From: Legionella tucsonensis
GTDB taxonomy: Bacteria > Pseudomonadota > Gammaproteobacteria > Legionellales > Legionellaceae
Length of the DNA stretch: 64,000 bases
Direction: 5' to 3'
NCBI RefSeq assembly: GCF_001468035.1
Contig: NZ_LNZA01000001.1
Span: forward strand, 765,020-829,019
The notes under the pieces were generated by a model that was not told where the DNA came from, ran no database searches, and saw nothing but the letters and a program-made list of their open reading frames with translations. This document shows, one piece after another, positions 47,256 through 58,540 of this stretch. The translations under genes were made by a program, and so were the position numbers. The number at the start of each line of letters is the position of its first letter. Position 1 is the stretch's first letter.

Positions 47256-48098
47256 ATGCATAAAACTCTTTTGCAAATAGAAGCTGACATAACACGTGCA
47301 TTACAAGAGGATATAGGTGATGGTGATGTGACTGCAACTTTGTTATCCGCCCATCTTCAGGCTGAAGCAACAATTATTTCTCGAGAGCCCATGGTAGTAT
47401 GTGGCCAACCTTGGGTTAATGAGGTATTCAAACAACTTGATGAGCAAATCAAAGTGGAATGGCTAGTTGCTGAAGGTGAATGGTTACCAGCCCCATCCAC
47501 TCTGTGTATCTTATATGGCTCAGCAAAAACTATTTTAACAGGCGAGCGCACGGCCTTAAATTTTTTACAAACCCTTTCAGCTACAGCAACACAAACTCAT
47601 CATTATGTAGAAAAACTTCGCGGTACGTCCACTCGATTACTGGATACGCGTAAAACGCTTCCTGGATTAAGAGTTGCACAAAAATATGCAGTTACGTGTG
47701 GAGGAGGTTTTAATCATCGCATGGGGCTTTATGATGCTGTTTTAATTAAAGAAAATCATATTAAAGCTTGTGGTTCAGTAGCAAAGGCAGTTGTTTTGGC
47801 AAGAAAGAACCAAAAAAATATTTTGGTTGAAGTAGAAGTCGAAACTCTGGATGAGTTACGTGAAGCAATTTGTGCTCACCCTGATAGAGTCATGCTGGAT
47901 AATTTTACTCAAGACATGCTTGAAAAAGCGGTTAGAATGAATCAACCAAAACATTGTACCTTAGAAGTTTCTGGAGGCGTTACGCTGGAAAATATTGCTG
48001 CAATAGCCAAATTAGGTGTTGATTTCATTTCTGTTGGTGCGATTACTAAATCAATTCAAGCTATAGACTTAAGTTTACTAATTAGGAAGATTTTATGA
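47256..48098 (+). CDS. nadC: Nicotinate-nucleotide pyrophosphorylase (quinolinate phosphoribosyltransferase)
   Basis: It decarboxylates quinolinate and attaches phosphoribose, giving nicotinate mononucleotide. It has 280 residues with ALQEDIGDGDVTATLL near the start, GERTALNFLQTLSATAT, LLDTRKTLPGLR, KENHIKACGS, and the terminal barrel motif VSGGVTLENIAAIAKLGVDFISVGAIT. With nadA and nadB at 37-40 kb the de novo branch is complete in this window. The next gene overlaps the stop by four bases. Confidence 0.97.
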   Translation: MHKTLLQIEADITRALQEDIGDGDVTATLLSAHLQAEATIISREPMVVCGQPWVNEVFKQLDEQIKVEWLVAEGEWLPAPSTLCILYGSAKTILTGERTALNFLQTLSATATQTHHYVEKLRGTSTRLLDTRKTLPGLRVAQKYAVTCGGGFNHRMGLYDAVLIKENHIKACGSVAKAVVLARKNQKNILVEVEVETLDELREAICAHPDRVMLDNFTQDMLEKAVRMNQPKHCTLEVSGGVTLENIAAIAKLGVDFISVGAITKSIQAIDLSLLIRKIL

Positions 48099-49186
48099 TG
48101 CCAATGATTGTTTTTACAGGAGGAGGTACAGCAGGGCATGTGGCGCCTAACATGGAGTTGATAAAAGAATTTAGACATAAAGGTTGGGAAATTGCCTATA
48201 TCGGATCTGCACATGGTATTGAAAAACAGATGATAGAGCCGCTTAAAATCCCATTTTACGGGATAAGCAGCGGTAAATTACGTCGATATCTAAGTTTTAA
48301 AAACTTATTGGATCCATTTAAAATCCTTCTGGGTATCGCGCAATCTTTTTTCTTTCTTAATAAATTAAAACCTGACGTGATTTTTTCTAAAGGCGGATTT
48401 GTTGCATTTCCAGTGGTAGTGGGTGCTTGGTTAAATCGGATTCCGGTTGTTGCTCATGAATCTGACATGAGTCCGGGGCTTGCCAATCGCCTCTGTTTTC
48501 CTTTTGTCAATAAAATATGTTTGACTTTTGAAGTGGGGAAAAAACATTTTAAAAAACAAGATAAAATAGAAATAACCGGTACGCCTATTCGTGAACAATT
48601 ATTTACTGGTAGCAGTGACCATGGACTTGAATTGTGTGGATTTAATGCAGATAAACCCTGCCTTTTAGCTATAGGCGGTAGCTTAGGGGCTGGCTCTATC
48701 AATCGCAGCATTCGCGAGGCTTTACCTCAATTAACAAAAGAATATCAAGTCATTCACATATGTGGAAAAGGAAAATTAGAGCCTTCCTTGGGTGATCAAA
48801 AAGGGTACAAACAGTTTGAATATGTTAACGAAGAATTAACTCATTTGTTTGCCGCGGCATCTGTAGTTGTTTCACGAGCTGGAGCTAATTCTCTATATGA
48901 AATCTTAGCCTTAGGTAAACCTCATATTTTAATTCCTTTATCGGCAGAGGTAAGTCGAGGGGATCAAATCCAAAATGCCAGATATTTTCAAAAATTAGGC
49001 ATTAGTCTCGTAATTGAAGATCGATCTTTGAATGCCAATACTTTACTGAAAACATTATATGAACTGGACAATAATAAAGAGGATATTAGAAATAAAATCG
49101 ATGCACTGAATATTAAGTCCGCTACGGATCACATTGTATCTATTATTGAGGAGCAAGTTCATGTTCAATCCGCAAGTACTGTATGA
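48095..49186 (+). CDS. MurG-like glycosyltransferase of Gram-positive type
   Basis: This GT-B glycosyltransferase (363 residues) is homologous to MurG, which adds GlcNAc to lipid I on the inner face of the membrane. It shows the N-terminal loop IVFTGGGTAGHVAPN, FSKGGFVAFPVVVGAWLNRI, HESDMSPGLANRL, GGSLGAGSINRSI and SRAGANSLYEILALGKPHIL. Several of these, such as ISSGKLRRYLSFKNLLDPFK, look like Bacillus/Clostridium MurG rather than the proteobacterial form. The enzyme used for peptidoglycan is expected in the dcw cluster, outside the window, so this is probably a second copy. It overlaps nadC by four bases and the peptidase gene by 26. Confidence 0.85.
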   Translation: MMPMIVFTGGGTAGHVAPNMELIKEFRHKGWEIAYIGSAHGIEKQMIEPLKIPFYGISSGKLRRYLSFKNLLDPFKILLGIAQSFFFLNKLKPDVIFSKGGFVAFPVVVGAWLNRIPVVAHESDMSPGLANRLCFPFVNKICLTFEVGKKHFKKQDKIEITGTPIREQLFTGSSDHGLELCGFNADKPCLLAIGGSLGAGSINRSIREALPQLTKEYQVIHICGKGKLEPSLGDQKGYKQFEYVNEELTHLFAAASVVVSRAGANSLYEILALGKPHILIPLSAEVSRGDQIQNARYFQKLGISLVIEDRSLNANTLLKTLYELDNNKEDIRNKIDALNIKSATDHIVSIIEEQVHVQSASTV

Positions 49187-50564
49187 CTTTGTTTGTCGTC
49201 AGTGGGAAGAGAAAATTATTCCCAGTTTATGTGACTATATAAAAATTCCTAATAAATCACCTCATTTTGATGCTAAATGGCAGGAGCATGGATTAATGGA
49301 GCAGGCTGTTTCCCATATTGCTAATTGGTGCAAGGTAAATGCGCCTAAAGGTATGATGCTGGAAATTATGAGACTAAAAGATCGTACCCCATTAATTTTC
49401 ATTGAAGTTCCTGGCGAAATTGATGAAACTGTCTTGTTGTATGGGCATCTTGATAAACAGCCCGAAATGTCCGGATGGAATGAAGATTTGCATCCATGGA
49501 AACCTGTGTTAAAAAACGGACGTTTGTATGGACGCGGTGCTGCAGATGACGGTTATGCCGCCTATGCTTCATTAACTGCGATTAGCGCATTACAGAAGCA
49601 AGGGCTACCTTTTCCTCGTTGTGTTTTGATTATTGAAGCATGTGAAGAAAGTGGCAGTTATGATCTGCCTTATTACATTGAACTACTAAATGACAGGATT
49701 GGAAAACCCAAGTTAGTTATTTGTCTTGATTCTGGTGCAGGCAATTATGAGCAACTATGGATGACTACTTCCTTGCGCGGCAATTTAGTGGGCGAGTTAA
49801 CCGTTGAGCTGATTCGCGAGGGTGTTCATTCGGGTGCGGCGAGTGGTATCGTTGCCGATAGTTTCCGAGTTGCTCGACAATTAATTAGTCGTATTGAAGA
49901 TGAAGTTTCAGGGGAGGTGAAATTACCTGAGTTGCATTGTGATATTCCTGAAGAAAGAACGAGTCAGGCAGAACAGTGTGCCCAGGTGTTAGGAGATTCT
50001 GTTTACACAGAGTTTCCGTTTCATAAAGGAGTTAAACCCGTAGTAATAGATAGGAAACAATTGATTCTGAATCGAACCTGGATACCCGCATTGACAGTTA
50101 CTGGAGCCAATGGGTTCCCTGCCATAGAGGATGCAGGAAATGTTTTGCGGCCGCAAACTGCATTAAAATTATCCATGCGGTTGCCGCCTTTGGTAGATCC
50201 TGAGATTGCTGCAACAGCGATGTATCATGCATTAACTGAAGATACTCCTTATCATGCCAAGGTGAGTTTTAAGATAGGTGATGGCTCGCAAGGATGGAAT
50301 GCGCCTAAGCTTGCTTCCTGGCTGGAAAGAGCTGCTGATGCGGCATCAATGACCTACTATGGTAAGCCCGCTGCCTATTGGGGAGAAGGTGGAACTATTC
50401 CTTTTATGGGAATGTTAGGAAAGAAATTTCCTAATGCACAATTTATGATTACCGGTGTTTTGGGACCTCAGTCTAATGCGCATGGTCCTAATGAGTTCTT
50501 GCATTTAGATATGGTAAAAAAATTAACTGCAAGTGTTGCCTATGTACTTTATCATGCATCTTAA
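49161..50564 (+). CDS. M20-family metallopeptidase (dipeptidase-like)
   Basis: This cytosolic zinc peptidase has 467 residues. Metal and catalytic motifs are visible: LLYGHLDKQPEMSGW, GRGAADDGYAAYAS with the bridging Asp, and IIEACEESGSYDLPYY with the Glu general base. A dimerisation insert lies between about residues 220 and 380. It resembles ArgE/DapE-type nonspecific dipeptidases. GAGGAG seven bases before the ATG at 49161 fixes the start; a TTG nine codons upstream is less likely. It is the last gene of the antiporter-nadC-murG transcript. Confidence 0.88.
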   Translation: MFNPQVLYDFVCRQWEEKIIPSLCDYIKIPNKSPHFDAKWQEHGLMEQAVSHIANWCKVNAPKGMMLEIMRLKDRTPLIFIEVPGEIDETVLLYGHLDKQPEMSGWNEDLHPWKPVLKNGRLYGRGAADDGYAAYASLTAISALQKQGLPFPRCVLIIEACEESGSYDLPYYIELLNDRIGKPKLVICLDSGAGNYEQLWMTTSLRGNLVGELTVELIREGVHSGAASGIVADSFRVARQLISRIEDEVSGEVKLPELHCDIPEERTSQAEQCAQVLGDSVYTEFPFHKGVKPVVIDRKQLILNRTWIPALTVTGANGFPAIEDAGNVLRPQTALKLSMRLPPLVDPEIAATAMYHALTEDTPYHAKVSFKIGDGSQGWNAPKLASWLERAADAASMTYYGKPAAYWGEGGTIPFMGMLGKKFPNAQFMITGVLGPQSNAHGPNEFLHLDMVKKLTASVAYVLYHAS

Positions 50565-50804
50565 TGTTTCAATATATAAGACATCAGAATATTTGATCCG
50601 CTCTCGCTCATAAAATTAAGCTGGGCTTTCCAGCCTGGCTTTAAAGGTCAGTATGTCTTTCTTAATCACTCCATAAAAAACAAGCCTCATGCTTTAAAAA
50701 ATATGATAAAAAAATTGAAAACCTCTCGACAGTGAACTCAAATCTTGGGATACTTTTGCTCGGCTCTGGAACGAGCCATATAGTCCAACAATTAGGAGAA
50801 AATT

Positions 50805-51134
50805 ATGAAAGCAAAATTTATTGCTGTTGTATTGTCATTATCTGTAATTACCTTATCTGCTCATGCGGTCAACTCTAAAGAAAATTCAATTAAAACAAAG
50901 CCTCCTGTAGTAATTCATAAAATTGATCTTAACACCGCTGATTTATCAATGCTTACTGGTTCAGTAAAAGGCATAGGAAAAAAACGTGCTGAAGCAATTA
51001 TTGCATATCGAAAAAGCCATCACGGTTTTAAATCTTTGGAAGAACTTGCTGAAGTGAAAGGGCTTGGGCAACATTTTGTGACCGCGAATCGAGATAAATT
51101 GAATCAAGTGTTTGTTATTAATAAGATAGAATAA
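50805..51134 (+). CDS. ComEA-like helix-hairpin-helix DNA-binding protein
   Basis: This 109-residue exported protein has a signal peptide (1-22, ending AHA), a short linker, and a helix-hairpin-helix pair (about 45-105): IDLNTADLSML, VKGIGKKRAEAIIAYRK and VKGLGQHFVTANRDKL. Periplasmic ComEA proteins bind incoming DNA during natural transformation, for which Legionella is known. The match is convincing, but several non-competence proteins share this layout. AGGAG lies seven bases upstream of the ATG. Confidence 0.85.
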   Translation: MKAKFIAVVLSLSVITLSAHAVNSKENSIKTKPPVVIHKIDLNTADLSMLTGSVKGIGKKRAEAIIAYRKSHHGFKSLEELAEVKGLGQHFVTANRDKLNQVFVINKIE

Positions 51135-51205
51135 CCAATTAGCGGCTTATTTTTTATGTCACTGCTGTAAGTATTAATTATTACAGCAGTGGTAAATCAG
51201 ATTAT

Positions 51206-53443
51206 TTATAGTACCTGTATTGGCGAATTAATTTGCTTTAACTCCTGATCTAGATCGCTAATTTTACTCTTAAAAAAGGTAAAACTTGTTGCTTGATGAA
51301 TCGCGATAAACCCTCTTTTATGATGAATGGCTTTAAGGAATTTTCCAATATCAGTTTCCTCTCCATTTTCCTTGCTTAATTCCTCATTGATGTTTTCTTC
51401 AGATAATGTAGCTAGTTTATATTTATCCTCAACAGACAACTCTTGGAAAGCTGTTTCAATTGCTTTCGTTTTCTTATGGGGATCAGAAGAGAAAAATCCA
51501 GCTCGCTCCAAAATTCCTTTATTAATTGTTTCGATAAATTCGTTAATCTTCTGCAATCGTTTAATTTCAGTGTTTATTTCTGATAATTGTTTATCGGAGC
51601 CAACAATTATTTTTTTTCTTATTTTAACCATATCGGTACGATTTAAACGCAACGATCCGAGAGCAATTAATAAATCAGCTTTTTCATCACTGAAATCAGC
51701 TAATACGGCTTGTTTCTCAGGCTTTATATGTTGTGGTTTATTCAATGCTTCTTTAAGTTGAATATTCTCTTGTTGTAATGATTCCAACTGAGATCTAAGT
51801 TGAGCTACTTCGGGTGTAATTTCACTTGATGATCTCATTGCTTGCTTTTCAACTACGCGAGGTTGGCGCAATAATTCATTTTCTTGTTGCAAAGCCTCTA
51901 AGTGTAATCCAAGCTGAGACACTTCAGATGTGGCTCCACTTGAAGATTTTGGAGTTTGTTTTTCTACTTCAAGTAATTGTTGTTGTAAAAAGCTTTTTTC
52001 TTGTCGTAAGACGTCTAATTGCTGTTGAAGTTCAAGAATAGTTTGTTCGTATTTTTGTGCAGAACTTAGTTCACTTCTTAACTGTTCATTTTCCCTTTTG
52101 ACTTCCTGTAGTTGCTCACCCAACCTTTCTAAATCGGTACTTTTTTGTTGAACATCTTCACGAGTTTTTTCAATGTCTCTCTGTAGTTGGTCGATTGTAT
52201 CTTTAGAAGTGGATTCAATTTGCTGTAATCGATCAAGCTCTAAACGTTGTTGCTCAAGTTTTCTACCCGTTTCATCTGATACACGTTGAAGCATTTCATA
52301 TTGTTTCCGGACACTTTGTAGCTGTATATCGGATTCAACTAAAACAGACTCTTTTTGTTCTAAGGTATCCTTAGTCTTTTGTAATTCTTCTTTAGAGGAA
52401 GCTAATTCTTTTTTTATCTTATCTAAAGCTGTTTGCCATTGAGCAGCATAAGTATTGATAAGTTGAGTAAGCGTCATGATTTTTATTGCTTCAGCTTTTT
52501 CAAGTTCATTTTGAATAAGATTTTCTCTAAATTCACTAATATAGTGAGCGATTTTCTCAAGATTTCCTTCAGGAAAACCGAGTGCTCTAAAGATCTCATT
52601 GAATTCTTCATCACGTTTTTGGGTTGCTGCGGTAAATTCTTTTTGTACTTCATAACGAGTATTGGCGATTCCAAAGCATTGTTGACATTGAGTCAAAGAT
52701 GGCCTTATTTCTTGAAGAAACTTATCTGCTTTTTCCGCACTTCCTTTTTTTAAATGAATAATGTCTTGCAGGCTTTGCTCAATGGCTTTGTACATTGAAG
52801 TCCATTGTAAGTCTATTCCAGAGGTCGGGGCATTCTCTTTCTTCGCTTTCTTTGCTGCAGCTACAGCCGCTTTTTCCTCTAAGACTAAGACGTTAAAAGG
52901 AGTACGCATGAAGTCAACCAAGTTAAGGATTGAATCAAGGAGGTTATTTACTTTTGCTGTATACTTACTTTTGAACATCTTCTCTTTATGTTCAGGAGAA
53001 ATGTCTTTAAATATTAGAAGTTTTAATATTGCCGCATGTTTTTTAGATGGAGATCCTTCGAGACCATCAAAAAATTGTTTTGGTGTAAAACCTTCAGGGA
53101 TTAAAGGTTTAACAAAAGTATGCACTGCTTCGATTTGCTCGTCACTTAGTCCAACAATCGGTTTGTCGTTAAGTGTTACTCCTAAGCGTAAATAAGCACC
53201 TAATAAGGCAGAGCCATCAATTGATGCTTTTCCTGGTTGAGGAATATGTAGGCGATGTTCTCCTAATAAGCTTATAAAATTTCCAATATTTTCCGCGACT
53301 TTTCGATAGGTAGAGTCAGAATTTTTTCCCTTATTTGTCTCTAATTCTAAAAAAGAAAAAAGATTGAAAAGAAGTTTAGCTATTAAATCCGGATTGCCAT
53401 GGGTCCATTGCGATAATTCGGTTGCTTTTAAACTACTGGGCAT
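51206..53443 (-). CDS. Large coiled-coil protein, possible type IVB effector
   Basis: I do not recognise this 745-residue soluble protein. The N-terminal third (1-325) is a globular helical region starting TELSQWTHGNPDLIAKLL. A long coiled coil follows (about 330-570), with an internal duplication of about 37 residues: VEKQTPKSSSGATSEVSQL and VEKQAMRSSSEITPEVAQL. A C-terminal helical domain includes LIALGSLRLNRTDMVKIRKK and ends SPIQVL. There is no signal peptide, membrane segment or catalytic motif. Long coiled-coil proteins are common among Legionella Dot/Icm substrates; this is inference from architecture. Confidence 0.62.
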   Translation of the reverse strand: MPSSLKATELSQWTHGNPDLIAKLLFNLFSFLELETNKGKNSDSTYRKVAENIGNFISLLGEHRLHIPQPGKASIDGSALLGAYLRLGVTLNDKPIVGLSDEQIEAVHTFVKPLIPEGFTPKQFFDGLEGSPSKKHAAILKLLIFKDISPEHKEKMFKSKYTAKVNNLLDSILNLVDFMRTPFNVLVLEEKAAVAAAKKAKKENAPTSGIDLQWTSMYKAIEQSLQDIIHLKKGSAEKADKFLQEIRPSLTQCQQCFGIANTRYEVQKEFTAATQKRDEEFNEIFRALGFPEGNLEKIAHYISEFRENLIQNELEKAEAIKIMTLTQLINTYAAQWQTALDKIKKELASSKEELQKTKDTLEQKESVLVESDIQLQSVRKQYEMLQRVSDETGRKLEQQRLELDRLQQIESTSKDTIDQLQRDIEKTREDVQQKSTDLERLGEQLQEVKRENEQLRSELSSAQKYEQTILELQQQLDVLRQEKSFLQQQLLEVEKQTPKSSSGATSEVSQLGLHLEALQQENELLRQPRVVEKQAMRSSSEITPEVAQLRSQLESLQQENIQLKEALNKPQHIKPEKQAVLADFSDEKADLLIALGSLRLNRTDMVKIRKKIIVGSDKQLSEINTEIKRLQKINEFIETINKGILERAGFFSSDPHKKTKAIETAFQELSVEDKYKLATLSEENINEELSKENGEETDIGKFLKAIHHKRGFIAIHQATSFTFFKSKISDLDQELKQINSPIQVL

Positions 53444-53646
53444 AATATTTATAACCTTAAAAGTAAAATCAAGGACAAGAAGATGAGCAGTATATAATAT
53501 ACTCAGATTGAGTACAAATTATATTTTTTAATTAATTGCGGTGCGATAAGGTAAGTCTGGGGAATTGAAAACTCTCTTTGATGTTACAATTCAACTTTTA
53601 ATTTTAAATTGTTATGCAAGAACTGTCGATTTTTATCCAAATTTAG

Positions 53647-55605
<1,959 letters not shown>

Positions 55606-55609
<4 letters not shown>

Positions 55610-56088
55610 TAATAAATCTTCGTGTACGTTTGTACCTTGGTTTTATTGTGGCTCTTCTTTTATCTATATTACCTATGCCTGAGTTTATCTCTGCGTTTCG
55701 TCCTCCCTGGGTATTATTGCTTGTGCTTTATATAGAATATTTTTTACCAGGAAACTTCAGACTGACTACATTGCTGTTTGTGGGATTATTATTGGATGTA
55801 TTACTCGCAACGATAATTGGAGAACATTCATTTGCCTTCCTTTTAGTTACTTGGATTGCCTCCAGCAAATCAAGACGATTTCAATTTTTTTCCATGATGC
55901 AGCAAATTTTTTTAATCGGATTCTTCTGTTTTTTATATCAATCGATTATTTCTTTAATTGCTGCTCTGCTTGGGTTCAATTACAGCTTATTTGCACCTGC
56001 AGCCAGCGCCTTGGTAGGTATGTTTATCTGGCCATGGATCCGCTTGCTTGGTGAAGATACTTTGTTGAAAAGTTTGGTTTATCGTTGA
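55606..56088 (+). CDS. mreD: Rod-shape-determining protein MreD
   Basis: This 160-residue inner-membrane protein has about five helices and completes the elongasome trio. The pattern RPPWVLLLVLYIEYF, GLLLDVLLATIIGEHSFAFLL, and a final WPWIRLL matches MreD. It overlaps the mreC stop by four bases. Beyond it, 56089-56242 includes a GTCATCCTGAG motif reminiscent of dispersed intergenic repeats, but no gene. Confidence 0.93.
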
Positions 56089-56242
56089 GCCGTCATCCTG
56101 AGCCAAGGGCATTGTCGTTTCTTCGCATAATTTATCGATGCTCACGCCACACAATCCTAGTATGCAAACCCAGAAAATAAAATTATTATTTAAGTCAATT
56201 CTGAGTCCTGAGTGGAAACAACTAGGGGCGTGGATTAATGAA

Positions 56243-56629
56243 TTAATCTTTTTTCTCTTGCATGGAACGAATGACTTCACCAACGTATTCGTACTTAATG
56301 GTGGAAATTTCAGTTTCTATAGCATCATCGATTTGAAAAAGTCCATTATTAATAGCTTCTACTATCAATGCAGAAGTTCTTGTCTGATCATTCCAATCTG
56401 TATAGGAAGGATCAAAGCTAAGCTCTAATACTTGATGATTGCCGCCAACCTTCGCTTTAACAAGCTTGTCAGTTGAAAATCCTTCTGCTACTAAGAACTC
56501 GAGCTCCTCCAATTTTGCCGCAATTGCAGCCTCCATTTGTGCGCTCTTTACTCTAATTGCTTTTGCAGTATGGGCTCCCAGCGCTTTCATAATATTTTCA
56601 TCAATTAAAACCCCAGCTGTATTCTTCAT
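56243..56629 (-). CDS. YbaB/EbfC-like small protein
   Basis: The 128-residue acidic protein has a long helical start (about 15-45), then LVKAKVGGNHQVLELSFDPSYTDW followed by a helix ALIVEAINNGLFQIDDAIETE. This strand-helix order, with a Gly-containing turn and the LSFDPS phrase, recalls YbaB/EbfC nucleoid-associated proteins, although it lacks the dnaX-recR context of the standard gene and is divergent. DNA binding is inferred only. Confidence 0.45.
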   Translation of the reverse strand: MKNTAGVLIDENIMKALGAHTAKAIRVKSAQMEAAIAAKLEELEFLVAEGFSTDKLVKAKVGGNHQVLELSFDPSYTDWNDQTRTSALIVEAINNGLFQIDDAIETEISTIKYEYVGEVIRSMQEKKD

Positions 56630-57023
56630 TAGAATCTCCTATGCATTAATCAAGCATTAGTTTCGTGATGTTTCCAATTTTTTCCAAAAGTAAAATGTTC
56701 TTATTTTATAGTGTATCAAACAAACATTAAGAAAATATTATCATCAGCAAGTAAAAAAATAAGCCGATCTTGGGTTTCTTTGTGTCTAAAATTCGAGAAA
56801 TTACTATTTTTCACTCTGATTTTATTGACTTGACGGTGCCTTTTTATCCATTTATGATAGACAAGTTGACCTTGCGTAATCTCTCGGTTATTGTCCTAAT
56901 GATGTTATAGATTATTTGGGTAGACCGGGATGTTAAGCCTGAGATATCCTCAGTTATAATAGCCTAGTTTTTTCTAGGCCTGCTATAGATTGGTAAAATG
57001 ACCTAGATTGTTTTATCGAGCTG
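56630..57023. other. Intergenic region with a weak hairpin
   Basis: This 394-base AT-rich spacer has no believable gene. GCCTAG (56962-56967), TTTTTT and CTAGGC (56974-56979) form a 6-bp hairpin about 45 bases past the stop of the minus-strand gene starting at 57830. It could be a weak terminator, but lacks a T-run on the minus strand. Confidence 0.35.
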
Positions 57024-57830
57024 TTACTCTATAGATGGCTTAATGTAATGCAAACTTGCAATACATTCATCGATAAATGATTGATCTGTGTCGCATAATT
57101 TTTTGGCTTTTTCAAAAGCACTAATCACTTTATCAATTACTATTTCATTATTTAAAACACCAACAGATAAATGATCCTGAGCGGCTATTGAAATAGTTTT
57201 CATCATACTCTGTAACTCCTTCTCTGAAGGCGGTGCTTTACGCTCAGCCATTCGCTCTAAAGCAGACGCCATCATATAAACTGAATTTGAATAACAATTT
57301 GAATGTTTCATATCGCAAAGTTGTGCACTATTAATGTTTTGATTCGCTTCTTTTATCATTTGCGAAATTTCTTGCCCACTAAATTTCGCATGGGTCATAA
57401 TTGCATCAAAATTATAGCCACATGTTAAATAATTTGCTTCATCGTCAATTCGAGTAGTCAGATTCCAATTCCTAACATTTAGCGCAAAAGGACTTTGTCT
57501 TCCTAGCACAATGAATTTTTTTTGTTGTGGTTCATAAAAACAAATAGCAGAGTGGCTAATAGGGAAATGAGGCATAGGAAGCCCAGGCTTTCTTGCAAAG
57601 CCAATTTGATATTCAGCATTACTACCCTTAAGCGATTCAAGAGGTAACATCTCAGGTTTGTTTATAATTACTTTTTGAGGTTGTAACTCAGGCCATCGGT
57701 TACTCAAATCTTTTATTACTTGTCTGCGATTAAATAATACTGAGACTCTATTTCTCGGCATCATATTGCTAAAATTAAATCGAAAAGCAGATATTTCTTT
57801 TGGAAATGGTTGAAAAAAACGCTCCCACAT
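57024..57830 (-). CDS. Cys/His protein A of a paralogous pair, possible effector
   Basis: I do not recognise a named family. The 268-residue protein shares several blocks with the divergent gene at 58541-59461: IGFARK (about residues 76-81), a His-bearing strand ISHSAICFYE (His 93), VLGRQSP (about 108-114), TRIDDE, and HSNCYSNSVYM (Cys 179). The order His strand then Asn-Cys helix is that of permuted papain-like hydrolases (LRAT/YiiX/NlpC-related), so a thiol hydrolase is conceivable. GGAGG five bases before the ATG at 57830 fixes the start over an ATG four codons upstream. No signal peptide. Confidence 0.6.
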   Translation of the reverse strand: MWERFFQPFPKEISAFRFNFSNMMPRNRVSVLFNRRQVIKDLSNRWPELQPQKVIINKPEMLPLESLKGSNAEYQIGFARKPGLPMPHFPISHSAICFYEPQQKKFIVLGRQSPFALNVRNWNLTTRIDDEANYLTCGYNFDAIMTHAKFSGQEISQMIKEANQNINSAQLCDMKHSNCYSNSVYMMASALERMAERKAPPSEKELQSMMKTISIAAQDHLSVGVLNNEIVIDKVISAFEKAKKLCDTDQSFIDECIASLHYIKPSIE

Positions 57831-58085
57831 AAAAACCTCCATTATGCTTAATTGATTAAATATAAAATAAAATGCGTTAAAATTATCGAATTGCCTTAAC
57901 TTTATCTATATAAATATAATAAAGCAATTAGATCATGAAAACTCATCTCACTTTTAATAAAAATCATTAAAATAGGTTTTACTCTTAGAATCAAAGTCTG
58001 TTCACAGGCCCTTGTGAGCAACAATAAGATGGATACAACCATTAATATTCATTACGCCAACCAAAATGAAGTAGTTGATTTGTAA

Positions 58086-58477
58086 CTACATCTTAGGTTC
58101 ATGTTGATCATCATGATGCTCAACGTGCTTATCTTTATGGTCCGTTCTTTCTGTTATTGTACTCATATTACTCAGTTCTTTAACGACTTTGTCATTGTTC
58201 AATACATCATAACCATGTGCACGAATATCTTTTTTTCTACTTGGAGCATTTTCCAACCAGATTCTCACCATTCATCAACCCGTTGTGCCTGTTTTAATAA
58301 AACATATGATTTCGTGGTCATATAATTATCCCAAGCAAATGTCATTACAGGATTCAAATCTTTGTTAGCTGCCTAGAGAGCTTCTTCAACAAACTCAATA
58401 GGAATTGCTAAATCCTTGATTACGATCGTATCAAATAAGGTTCCATTAGAAATATTCTTAATAACAATTATGATCAT
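58086..58477 (-). pseudogene. Decayed small gene between the paralogous pair
   Basis: An ATG at 58477 starts MIIIVIKNISNGTLFDTIVI and reads AIPIEFVEEAL before TAG. The frame resumes as AANKDLNPVMTFAWDNYMTT and then QRVDEW, where a shift leads into NAPSRKKDIRAHGYDVLNND and a His/Asp-rich end (HVEHHDDQHEPKM) at 58086. One stop and one frameshift interrupt what would be about 130 codons. Family unknown. The AT-rich 57831-58085 next to it holds nothing I can support. Confidence 0.5.
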
Positions 58478-58540
58478 AATAATTCCTTAATGTTTAATTA
58501 GTATACTTAGTTTAATCAATTAAATTTTGAGGTAGTAAAT

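Noticed and set aside
56962-56979. GCCTAG-T6-CTAGGC as a true intrinsic terminator
   Set aside because: The stem is only 6 bp and no T-run follows in the direction of the nearby gene, so I kept it only as a note in the intergenic entry.
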